Assembly (NCBI GenBank): GCA_039111635.1
Contig: JBCAQO010000069.1
Span: 1-38,654, forward strand
DNA from: Heterobasidion occidentale
Lineage: Eukaryota > Basidiomycota > Agaricomycetes > Russulales > Bondarzewiaceae
Length of the DNA: 38,654 nt
Direction of reading: 5' to 3'
The translations under genes were made by a program, and so were the position numbers. Under the pieces are notes generated by a model. It was not told the DNA's origin and did no database searches. It saw only the letters and a program-made list of their open reading frames with translations. Each line of letters opens with the position of its first letter. Within the stretch, counting starts at the first letter, position 1. Positions 20,988-30,434 of this stretch are shown piece by piece.

Positions 20988-23900
20988 TTACAACTTATGT
21001 GCTACATTTAGTATTCCTGGGGTATGCAACGCGGAAGCCAGGACGACGTCTTGATTGTACGTCCGGACGGTCGCCAGCTGTTTGTCAGCTCCCAGACGTT
21101 TTTTATTCGCCCCACGTTCACGCTTATCCCGGCCCCGCAATGTGTAGTACCACAGCACAGAAGTTCGAGGCGTCAATTCGCCGTCATGGAGACGCGTCAA
21201 CATGTCTTGAAACCATGTCTCGGCAGATGACGACCACGAACCATTCAGAGGTAGCTGGCACGCCAGAGGGCCATGCTGGGCCACAGAGACACATTCCCTG
21301 GTAGCGCCGTGAACCCCAGGAGTAATTTGAGAGCCAGATCGCTCTCTTCATCTTCTGGCACTCCGATTCGCGATCTGATCCAGCTGTGTATCGTTCAACC
21401 CAGACAGTGTATGCCTCACTTGGCCCCTCCAGGTAGCTCCGAACTATGTCCTTGGACCCAAAATGGATGACAAGGCGCCAAGCCAGGCCACCATACGCCA
21501 CAAGACGTCTTGCGTAGGTTGTCGCAGGAGCCATCGAACCCGCTCCTGATATAGCTGGCCAAAGGAGGAGAGAGAGTCTTGTCGCTCGCCTATGAGGAAG
21601 TTGTCTCCGTCCACCCAGTTGGGACGAGGTTCATTCGTACGGCGTTCAGCATTGGCCGCGATCTTCTGCTGACCCACATGCTATTCCAACTGAGACGGAA
21701 CGACATCCCATGCTGCAACATCACCTCCAGCAACGCCTCGACTTCAAAGGCCTTCCATTCCAAAATGGCTAGCAACCAGATCTCAGTGAGCGGATGAAGC
21801 TTGACGTGAGATACCCGCAAGAAGCCAGTGTCGATAGCCAGAGGTCTAACGTCAAAACGGTGCATAGGGAGCCCAACCTCCCGAAGTCGTTTCCTTGATG
21901 CTGTCTAAGTACGCAAGCGTCCCGGGAGAGACAATGAGCATTTCTTCAGATTGAAAGGTTTCTGGTGCTATCCAGTGCCCTCTAAGAATTCACTGCCGGG
22001 AGGTGCGGGGTAGACTTTCGGGAAAAGCGCAGCAATAAAGGCGGGAGGATAATTCTCCTGTCGACAACATCAGTGGATGTGACCGCGTGTACCTCCAAAG
22101 GTCCCTCATGAACGATGACAGGGCTCTGACAACGCGAGAATCTCACCTCGTCTTCACTAGGATCGTCATTCGAGCCGACAAGAGCATGACTGGATGAAGA
22201 ATTGCGTTCAACCCAGTCCTCCACCTCCGAGTTGACATTCATCGCCACATCCTGCTCATACGAGCCTTCCCGCATCGCGTCGCAGTCAGACAACACAATG
22301 CATGGAGGGCCTGACGACGAAGACAAACCCCGTGCCCCGGTCCTCCAAATCGATATCCATTGCCATATACTGGCTCTGCGAGTCAACTAGCATTGTTGTT
22401 GTGCTGCGCACCAAAAATATTCGTCAGTAATGTTTTTGCGCTCTGAGATTGAAGAAAAACGCATACCTGAGATGCTCCGATGACTCGGACCGTCCAACGC
22501 CTTGAACGTGATCTTCAGAGTGCGGCTGGAATGATGATGACACTGCACCAGGGGTGTCAATGTGCATCTGCACCTCCTGTGACGTGTTGCCGCTGGACAA
22601 CGTACCACCCTGTACGACGTATTGCTACCAGGCGACACATTTGACAGCTGATGTTGCGAAGGGGCAGGCAGAGGAGGGGCGGGTAGAGGAGAGGCAGGCG
22701 GAGAAGGGGCTTGAGGGGCTGGCAGAGGAGGGGCTGGCGAAGAGGGGCTGCGGAGGAGGGGCTGGCGGAGGAGGGGCTGCGGAGGAGGGGCTGGCGGAGG
22801 AGGGGCTGGCGGAGGAGGGGCTGGCGGAGGAGGGATGGCGAGGAGGGGCTGGCGGAGGAGGGGCAGGTCGAGACAGGGCAGAACGAGGAATGCGATCGTG
22901 GTCGTATAGGAGAACCGCAGAAAGGCGACTGTTAGACGCTGCTCTCTTCTTGAGTATTTCTGCGTGCTTTTTCTCTAGGCGAAGACGGCTGATATCACAG
23001 TCGATCAGGTGGAAAGTGCGCCCCTAATGGAGGAGGGTCTGTGCAACCCTCACGGATCTTCAGCGTCACTATCGTCCTGATCCAGCCCGATCTGTGCCAT
23101 GTAAAACACTCGCACATTGACGCAATCGTCTGCGGATAGATAATAGAGCTGAACAGTAGTAATCCTCCCATCTTCTGTCTTTTTTGGAGCCGATGATGCC
23201 ACGATCGTCACCCCACAGCATTGCCAGGTACGTTGTCTGTGGCGGGGGTTTGTAGGACACAATCGTGAACGGGTTTCCCGTTAAGTCGCCACCGATCGGG
23301 CCTGAGGTCACCGAATGCGCTGACCTCTCCCGCTTGTCGAGCGCTCCAAGAGTATGCAATATTGATTCGTGCGAGCTTGAGAAGCTCCCAAGTCGTCTTC
23401 ATTTCGGGACCCCAGGTTGGATAGCCCTGTGTGACGATGGTGACTCCACGGATGCGAGCGCCCAAGATGAACTTATCCAGTTGGTCGAAAGCAAATGACA
23501 AAGAGGCCTGAGCCTTAGGACGATCACGCCACTAGAAAGCAAGACATGAGATATGAGCAGAAACCTCAACCCTGTAAAGCACTCACTTTCGGCCCAAACC
23601 CCTGCTCAATCCTCCAGACAAGAAAGCTGATGAATCCAAAGCAGTCGAGAAAGGGACGACGTAATCGCCAAAAGGTGATATGTGCATCCTCTTCAGTTTT
23701 CCAGGGATAGACAATCCCTTCCTGCAACACACTAACCTCGAGAGGCCGGTTGCCATCCCAGTCAAGAATGTCTCTCAACGCACTGGTACAACGGATGATA
23801 AAAGCTCTGATCTGGTTGTGTGCCTTGACCAATCCTGGGCGAATGGTCCGAGAAGGGAAGCAATAAAAGTCATGACTTGCTTCGGAGGCTGGAAAAATCC

Positions 23901-24096
23901 ATTCCGAAGAGTCACCCCTGATGGATCCAGGATCAACTGGGATGAAGGGCCTCCAGGGAAAACGCGAGTCATGAGGAGCTGGATCTACTGCCCAATCGTA
24001 CGGTTTCAGGCGTCCGGCACGAGATGGATCAGCGTCGAAGGTCACGTCCGCTGGCGGGGTGAATGCGTTTCTGGAGATGTAAGATGTGGAACTCAT
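20988..24096 (-). pseudogene. Decayed large gene of an unknown Agaricomycete family
   Basis: From the ATG at 24096 (MSSTSYISRNAF) the frame runs through FPWRPFIPVDPGS, SHDFYCFPSRTIRP and FWRLRRPFLDCFGFISFLVW. A clean 55-nt intron (GTGAGT...TTTCTAG) leads to WRDRPKAQASLSFAFDQLD. After that, continuity is lost: single-base frame shifts near 23275 and 23215, an in-frame TAG near 22620, and more shifts near 22310, 21860, 21600 and 21300. Protein-like blocks persist in shifting frames (PFTIVSYKPPPQTTYLAMLW, a Pro/Ser-rich linker, EEMLIVSPGTLAYLDSI, LEWKAFEVEALLEVMLQHGM, YGGLAWRLVIHFG, AETWFQDMLTRLHDGEL). Introns near 22980 and 22420 are still recognisable. Neighbouring genes keep perfect frames over kilobases, so this is real decay rather than poor sequence. 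Block order is like that of the 889-residue gene. Confidence 0.65.
22660..22875 (-). repeat. 15-bp minisatellite encoding a Pro/Ser/Ala linker
   Basis: The plus strand repeats GGGGCTGGCGGAGGA and close variants about twelve times. On the minus strand this reads as Pro, Ser and Ala repeats within the decayed gene. Confidence 0.8.
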
Positions 24097-24302
24097 GGTA
24101 GGGCAGGGGCGAAATGCGACAACTACCCATGCCGACTGCTGCGACCTCGTGACTTCAACCCAGGGGTATTGGTCTCGGGAGACGGAGGCTTTCATTGTGA
24201 TGAAAAGATCGAAGCGGAACAATTGCTGGAGGAGAGTGCGTCGACGTGAAGGAGACGAAAAGTAGAGGTCTCAACAGATGTGGCACAAGAGCGGCACAAG
24301 AC

Positions 24303-24660
24303 TATTTCTGGAGGAAAAACGCTCTCAGAAACTGCCTAGACAGCCGCGGAAAACACGGTACCGCCCAGTGACGACCGCGGGATGACTGGAAGGAAAGGGA
24401 GACTTGAAGATGAAGGAATAAAGCTTTCAACCGATAAGGACGCCACAAGACAAATTCTGGAGGAAAAACGCTCTCAGAAACTGCCTAGACAGCCGCGGAA
24501 AACACGGTACCGCCCAGTGACGACCGCGGGATGACTGGAAGGAAAGGGAGACTTGAAGACGAAGGAATAAAGCTTTCAACCGATAAGGACGCCACAAGAC
24601 AAATTCTGGAGGAAAAACGCTCTCAGAAACTGCCTAGACAGCCGCGAAACACGATGCTGC
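24303..24660 (+). repeat. About 150-bp direct repeat, 2.3 copies, carrying the core motif
   Basis: TTCTGGAGGAAAAACGCTCT starts at 24305, 24455 and 24604. The 150-bp units are nearly identical, including ACACGGTACCGCCCAGTGACG and AAGCTTTCAACCGATAAGG. These copies of the core are on the plus strand, opposite to the adjacent array from 24810 onward. Confidence 0.85.
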
Positions 24661-24809
24661 CCAACGACGACCGCCTGAGGACTATGAGTGGGGCAACTTG
24701 AAGTCATGTGAGCTCCGCTCCCACGGTCAGCGATTTCGGTCCCACGGTCACTCTTTGGCCGAATGTCTGTACGGACGTCGTCATATTACCAGCTCTTAGC
24801 TCTATCGAC

Positions 24810-25755
24810 AAATTTCTGAGAGTGACCCTCCTCCGGGAATGGGTTGCTCTCACTCCGCCACCGTCTATCCTCCTGTCGAGCAGCTTTCTGAGAGCGATTT
24901 TCCTCCAGAAGTGCGTTGTCATTCCCCCGACATCAAGCGGCCGTAGTCAGACGGCGTCGCGTGTTTAGCGGCTGTCGGGAGACATTTCTGAGAGCGACCT
25001 TCCTCCAGAAATGTGATGTTCCCAGGCCATCTTCGTATATCCTCTCGGCAATCAGCTTTCTGAGAGCGGCCTTCCTCCAGAAATGCGCTGCCCATAGGCC
25101 GTCGTTCTTTGCGTCCCACCCTGCCATCAAGCGGGTGTAGTCAGATGGCGTTGCGCGGCTGTTGAGACACATATCTTAGAGCGTCTTCCTCCATGAATGT
25201 GTTATCCCCATCTCTCCCCCCAACGAGCAGTTTTCTGAGAGCGACTTTCCTCCAGAAATGTGCTGTTTGCCGGCCACCTCTATCGTCCTGTCGAGCTTTT
25301 TGAGAGCGACCTTCCTCCAGAAATGCGTTGTCCCCAGAGCCTTTCCATTTATCCTCCCGGCAACCAGCTTTCTGAGAGTGACCTTCCTCCAGATATGCGT
25401 TGCCCATAGGCCGAAGCTCTTTCCATCGCACCTTGCCATCGAGCTACCGCAATCAGACGGCGGCGCGCGGTTCGCGGCTGTCGAGAGACATTTCTGAGAG
25501 CGAGGTTCCTCCAGAAATGTGATGTTCCCAGGCCATCTTCGTATATCCTCTCGGCAATCAGCTTTCTGAGAGCGAGGTTCCTCCAGAAATGCGTTGCTCG
25601 TAGGCCCTCGTCCTTTGCGTCCCACCCTGCCATCAAGCGGCCGTAGCCCAATGGCGTCGCGCGGCTTCTGAGAGCGATGTTCCTCCAGAAATGTGTTGTC
25701 CCCATCTAACCTCCCAACGAGCAGCTTTCTGAGAGCGATTTTCCTCCAGAGATCC
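24810..25755 (-). repeat. Minisatellite array B, core motif in inverted orientation
   Basis: About twelve copies of the core read on the minus strand (plus-strand form TTTCTGAGAGCGA...CCTCCAGAAA), at roughly 24812, 24887, 24986, 25057, 25231, 25296, 25368, 25492, 25562, 25667 and 25725. Spacers alternate among a few types, one containing GCCGTAGTCAGACGGCGTCG and one containing CGTATATCCTCTCGGCAATC. They correspond to spacer types in array A. Units are more diverged and less regular than the 69-bp block. Confidence 0.85.
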
Positions 25756-25764
25756 ACTACTTTT

Positions 25765-26098
25765 AAGCCGTGGTTCTTTGCGACTCCATCAGGCAGCGTG
25801 CTGCTTCACCGCGTTGCACATAATGATGGAAAATATTCACAACGAGACTGGACCTACGAATTGCGATGCTACTGAGATCATCCTCTGCATCAAGAGGAAG
25901 ACGGACTGGGCATCGCGCTGGATCTCTCATCGTCGCTTCACATTCGCTGAGCGGTGAGCCGCCTTTGCCGCAGCAGAGGACATCTTCTCCGGTTTTTTGC
26001 CTCAATCTTCTGGTCGAAGAAGCGTGGCCTTATGCTTATACCTGGACTCACCTTCTCCAACAAACTCATCAGTCGCCTCGAGGGATTCTATACGACTT
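25765..26098 (-). repeat. Right unique arm of the large inverted repeat
   Basis: This is the inverted counterpart of 18155-18495. Both arms face outward from their core-motif arrays. The arm translates partly to similar peptides on both sides ([13 protein letters not shown] and [13 protein letters not shown]), possibly a relic of a coding sequence. Homology fades after about 26098. Confidence 0.8.
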
Positions 26099-26459
26099 TA
26101 ATAAGGTCCGCATACCGACCAGCTTTGGGCTACTGAGGCATATCATGCTCATTGGGGCGCAGAACACGGATCTCGCCACGCTCACAGAAGCCACCGCGTA
26201 CACTGTTGTCGAGTTTGGTGGATGGAAGAACGGCGCGCTGCCTTGAAAGTGCACATCGATTGTTCGACGTGCGAGAACGTCGTTGGGGATATGTGTCGGG
26301 TACGTGACGTCCTCAACTACCATCCGTTTGCGCTTGCATTCATTCGCTCACCATACTCGCTCTCCATTCGCATTCGCCTTTCTCCTTAAACCCTTTCACA
26401 CTTCGCGTTTCGTTTGCGCTCCTCGCACCCTCACCACACATCACGACCTACTCTCAATC

Positions 26460-26967
26460 ATGAACCCCAAATACGCTTGGTACCGTCTTAAAGTCTCGAC
26501 CTCGTTCCACATCGACGCGCTGCGGGGCAAGATTCGATTTTTCTTCGGACGTCATCCGCCCGATTGTGGGTTCATTCAATCTGTTCGCGCAGAATTGTAG
26601 GTTTTTTGTTGTCTTTTCTGCCGCATCCCTGATCTACAACCGCAGCCTTGATATTGATGCCGAGGGTTACATTGGCACTGTTGGAAGGAGGGAAGAGGTA
26701 GGGGAGAGAGGTGAAAGAGCAGTGAATTCGGAGACGTAGGTAGTGGGATGAAAAGACAGGACATTTCATACGGTTTGCAGGTCTGGGGTCAAAATTCACG
26801 CGGCAGAGAAGATGTCTCAGAGGGCCCTACAGCGCGGTATGTTGTCTTCACTCTCATAAATTGTAAAGAAGCTAATGAGGAGGTAACTTAAACTGGGATG
26901 CTATTCTAGTTCATGCAAGTTGTCCAGCCAGTTTTCCCTGAAGCAATTTGCATTGCCTATCCTGTGA
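26460..26967 (+). CDS. Weak four-exon gene candidate, 100 aa
   Basis: A CT-rich leader with TCAATC before the ATG at 26460 looks like a fungal promoter. The frame MNPKYAWYRLKVSTSFHIDA runs to a GTAGGT donor. Exons 26460-26596, 26646-26697, 26781-26836 and 26910-26967 join in frame through introns of 49, 83, 83-class and 73 nt (the third junction is the least certain). The middle reads FLDIDAEGYIGTVGRREE. No domain is recognised and the C-terminus looks unlike a structured protein, so exon choice after the second intron may be wrong. Confidence 0.3.
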
Positions 26968-28330
26968 ACTCTTCCCTCCATCACTCCTCGTTGTTATCCT
27001 CGTTGTCGCCCTCGTTGTTGCCATCGCCCATCGCCTCGCCTGGCTCCCCCTCGTCTTCGCGCCCGTGTTCTTGCCCACGCACGCTCCTCGTCCTTGTTTT
27101 GAGTGACGTTGATGCCAGCCGTGCGGCGCGTGGTTTCGAACTGCTCGACTGCCTTGTCTTCTTCGGTAAGATACTACACGAAGAAATGGACTTTGTCACA
27201 TTCCATCGGCCGCATACATACAGTTGACGCGGGGATCTTCGATTTACACCCGCAAGCGTGACCACACGAAATGCGACAGCAAGGAAAGGAGAACGCACGT
27301 CGAGTCAGCAGTCCCGGAGCCCACCGGCCCAGACGTTCACAGCGAGCGAACAGTCGACGCTCAAGGAGTTCCGTGTACGTGCCCCTGTCCCTTCGATGCT
27401 GCCGTGACCACACCATACTCACAGCCGTAGCAGACACACCTCCCCGAGATATTTGCGAGCATGTACGACAAGCTGGATGCGAAGACAGCGCTCTATGGCG
27501 CAAATAAAGATCTGATCGTCATATCCAGCGACATACAGCGGTTCCTTCGGTGTGCTCCGCTGGTTTGGCTTCAACAGCTCGTGTTCCCACACACCGGCTG
27601 ACACGTGCCCCCTTGCGCCGCAGGCGTACGAGTTCTTCATGAATGATCCGGGCTCCCTGACGTAGATTTTCTGGCTCTTCAAGCCTTTGCTCTCCGCCAA
27701 CACCCTCGCGAAGACAAAGGTCGCTGGGAGCGGCGCACATGCGATCGGGGCAGAGCTGTGGCTGCTCATCATCAACGACAAGCTTCCAACGTGATACGGC
27801 GACACCGTGGCCGACACCCCATTCTGATCATGTCCCCCCCTTTCCTCCAATTCCTTTGTGCCGCATTTGCACCTCTTAAAGGCGCCTTCAAAGCACTCCA
27901 TCACCGCGCTCTCCCACTTTTCCTTCTTGATCTGCGTCCACAAAGTGTCCCTCGTCCAGCATGCGGACTGCAGGCCCACCGCCATGCAAGGCAACGGCAT
28001 GAACGTGAACGAGACACAGAGCGCGCGCTCCGCGTCCGGCAGGCGCGTCTGCAGTGCCGTAGCTAGAGGCGAGGGTCAGGGCGCCGCGCCGGGGTGGACC
28101 CGGCGATGCGGAGGGCTTGCGTTGTGCAGTACTTAGTGATTTTCCAGTAGCCGGTAGCGCGTCCTGTGGCAGGGACGGGGCGGAGTCGGGGCGGGCAGGA
28201 GGACAAACAAGATGAGTAACGATGAGGGTGTTGAGTTTATTGAGGGTGGCCTCGCCGCTGTCTTCGAGATCGGAGACGCCTTGCGCGACGAGCCATGGAT
28301 GTGTCAGTGGCACAGCATAGTGAAGAGGCG
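26968..28330 (-). other. Possible multi-exon gene on the minus strand, not resolved
   Basis: Several long minus frames lie in order: one from about 28330 (APLHYAVPLTHPWLVAQG), one at 28000-27419 (DTLWTQIKKEKWESAVMECF) and an acidic Arg/Asp/Asn-rich tail ending at 26981. They may be exons of one gene, but splice phases did not close and no family is recognised. Treat as an unannotated coding-like region. Confidence 0.3.
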
Positions 28331-28868
28331 CGCAGCTCTGTCCAGGACATATGTTAGCAAGAATAGAACGTTTGCGTAGAGACTAGAGTGATCCACATTC
28401 AACTTTTATTATCTTTTTGCGAAACAGTTTATGATACGCAACACTGGTCAGTCTCGTGTGCGCTTGACCGAGATGTAACATGTGTGTGCGGTTTTGTTTT
28501 TCGTGTGTGATGTCATTCTCGTGTGTTCGGGAGTTGTGCAGTCTCGTGGGGAGCTTAGTTTTCGTGGGAACCTCCATTGTCGTGCGGAATGAATAAAACG
28601 ACACTTTGACCGCCATACACAGCAAGGCTTCAACCACGCAGCATTATAGACGACAAATGTTCATCGACATCACTAATATGAACACCAAATAACCACGTTC
28701 TTTTGTACATCATGATACGAAACTTCTCAGTGGGGACTACTCATAAACATACAACACAAGACAAAGCACACGACTGCCAACTGACCACAATACGAAGCGC
28801 TCATACGATCAGAGATGGTGGAACTTGAAAAATCTGTCTTTTCGATCGAGTGGGATGACCTGTCCTAA
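28331..28868. other. Intergenic, nothing specific seen
   Basis: The stretch is comparatively AT-rich with no splice-supported frame. It lies downstream of the 283-residue gene and probably holds its 3' untranslated end. Confidence 0.4.
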
Positions 28869-29829
28869 TCACAATGACTGCTCTCTATCCGCTTCAACAT
28901 GGATCAAACTGGAGCCTTCGTCGTCGGATTGTACAAGATCAACTGTCGCCATGCCTTCTGGTCAGCTGACGTCCGTTCCAGATTCAGCTGACTTACCCTC
29001 CTCTGCTTCCTGTGTTCCGGATGCTAGATAGGCGAGGCGAGGCGGGATATCATCATCGAACAGAAATTGGTCCCCGCTGATGGAGTACTTGCGTTCGCGC
29101 CATGCGAACCACATCCTGACATTTTCTTCTCCAAACGAATCATACCCTTGGCTGATATGTCGCCACAAAAAGGATCGCCATTTCCTTCGTTTCATGTCTC
29201 TGTTGAGCAGCGCCGCCCAATCTAGGACCAAGTACGATCAGCAAGCCACATTCTCAGATAAAACAAAACACTCAACTCATTTGGGCCACGTCCGGCACAG
29301 TGTAAGGAACCTGGCCCACAGCCTGCTCATCCTCACGGTAGAACATTCGCTGTGCGCGATCGTGACCGTAACCAGAGTACTCCCGATACAGGTACCCGTG
29401 GATCTTTGGCCATCGCCAGTTACTTCCCATCTGATCATTGCAACTGGCCGCGTAAATTGCCTTAAGAAACGCACGCCGCAGCCTCCAGATGTACGTGTAT
29501 TCGCACATGTGTCTCGGCGACATCTCTAGATCCTTCTCGTGTGTAGGATAGACGATGGGTGAGCCATCGGGGTGCCGCAGTGACTCGAAGAAAGCCATAG
29601 CCTTGTTCATGAGGGTGAGGGGGATAGAATGGCACCAAGGCATGACGCAGGGATGTTCTTCCGTCTGGTCATCGTCAAGCTGGTGAACAGTAGATAAGAG
29701 AACGCGGCACAGGGGACCATTGCCGTCGAGAAACACTCTGCAACGAGGCGCGTCGCTCCTGTCTGGCATGCTAGGCAACTCGGGGAATGCCAACCTGTTG
29801 TCATGATTGCAAGAGCGTTGTTCACTCAT
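28869..29829 (-). CDS. Unknown protein, three exons, 283 aa
   Basis: Exons 29829-29277, 29221-28997 and 28942-28869 give an 852-nt frame. Introns are 55 nt (GTTGAG...CCTAG) and 54 nt (GTAAGT...GACAG, with a CTGAC branch-like site). The protein starts MSEQRSCNHD and contains HMCEYTYIWRLRRAFLKAIY, a Trp-rich NWRWPKIHGYL segment and WRSFLWRHISQGYDSFG. It ends in an acidic tail (EEVDLVQSDDEGSS). No signal peptide or known motif is visible. The IWRLRRAFL block recalls FWRLRRPFL in the decayed 24-kb gene, which may mean distant relationship or chance. It is divergent from the Ulp1 gene. Confidence 0.65.
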
Positions 29830-30310
29830 CTTCCTTTGATATGGCACTAGAGTGATGTGGTACGTTGCCAAAGGGCATATCAATATGTGGGAGAGGCAGA
29901 TCGGATTAAATAGACACACGAGGCGCAATTTCACTCACTGCGAGCAGGACAAACCCCGTCGTGTCAGTCCGACGTACTAGGTCGCCGCAAGTCCATGATC
30001 GAATATGATGTGTCAACAACGTGCAAAGCCTTCCCCTCATCAGAGCATAATTGTCTAACGCAGTCTTCGTTCGAGAGCCTGCAACAAATGTAGTCATCGT
30101 AGGTCATGAAGGTGAATAAGGTCGTGTATAACCGGCCATACACACTCATACGCCTCACCCGGATATTTCCGGGACGTGGGAAATTTCCCTTGGCAAACTT
30201 TCGCTGCTTCGGGCATTGCCAGGCTGGCCATTTCCACAACGCACTCCGTGACGGACCTCCTCTTTCTGCGACTCTCTCGACATCCGTCTCCCCTTCCACG
30301 AAGGTATTCA
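29830..30310. other. Divergent promoter region between the 283-aa gene and Ulp1
   Basis: A minus frame with ATG near 30150 (MSVYGRLYTTLFTFMTYDDY) could be an upstream exon of the 283-residue gene, but its junction does not close in phase. No other feature was seen before the 15-mer pair. Confidence 0.35.
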
Positions 30311-30368
30311 CTTGCTCATTGCAGGTGGTATCGGGTGACCGACATCACTCAGTCTTGCTCATTGCAGG
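30311..30368 (+). promoter_or_regulatory. Paired 15-mer CTTGCTCATTGCAGG upstream of Ulp1
   Basis: Exact plus-strand copies lie at 30311-30325 and 30354-30368, start-to-start 43 bp, ending 66 bp before the ATG at 30435. Orientation relative to the downstream gene is the same as in the other two pairs. The preceding 80 bp is CT-rich. Confidence 0.7.
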
Positions 30369-30434
30369 ACTGCTGTGCTCGACGAGTAAACTTCGAATGT
30401 CCATCGCTTCAGCCTTTCGACGTCCAGACAAATC

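Noticed and set aside
22554..23027. Plus-strand Gly/Glu-rich repeat frame
   Set aside because: It is antisense to the Pro/Ser linker of the decayed minus-strand gene, generated by the 15-bp minisatellite.
28383..28637. 84-residue minus frame
   Set aside because: No splice signals, motif or start context; composition looks non-coding.
30311..30368. The 15-mers as splice acceptors of 5' leader introns
   Set aside because: Each ends in TTGCAGG, which resembles an acceptor, but an acceptor would not conserve all 15 bases and would not be needed twice in 45 bp. It remains a minor alternative.
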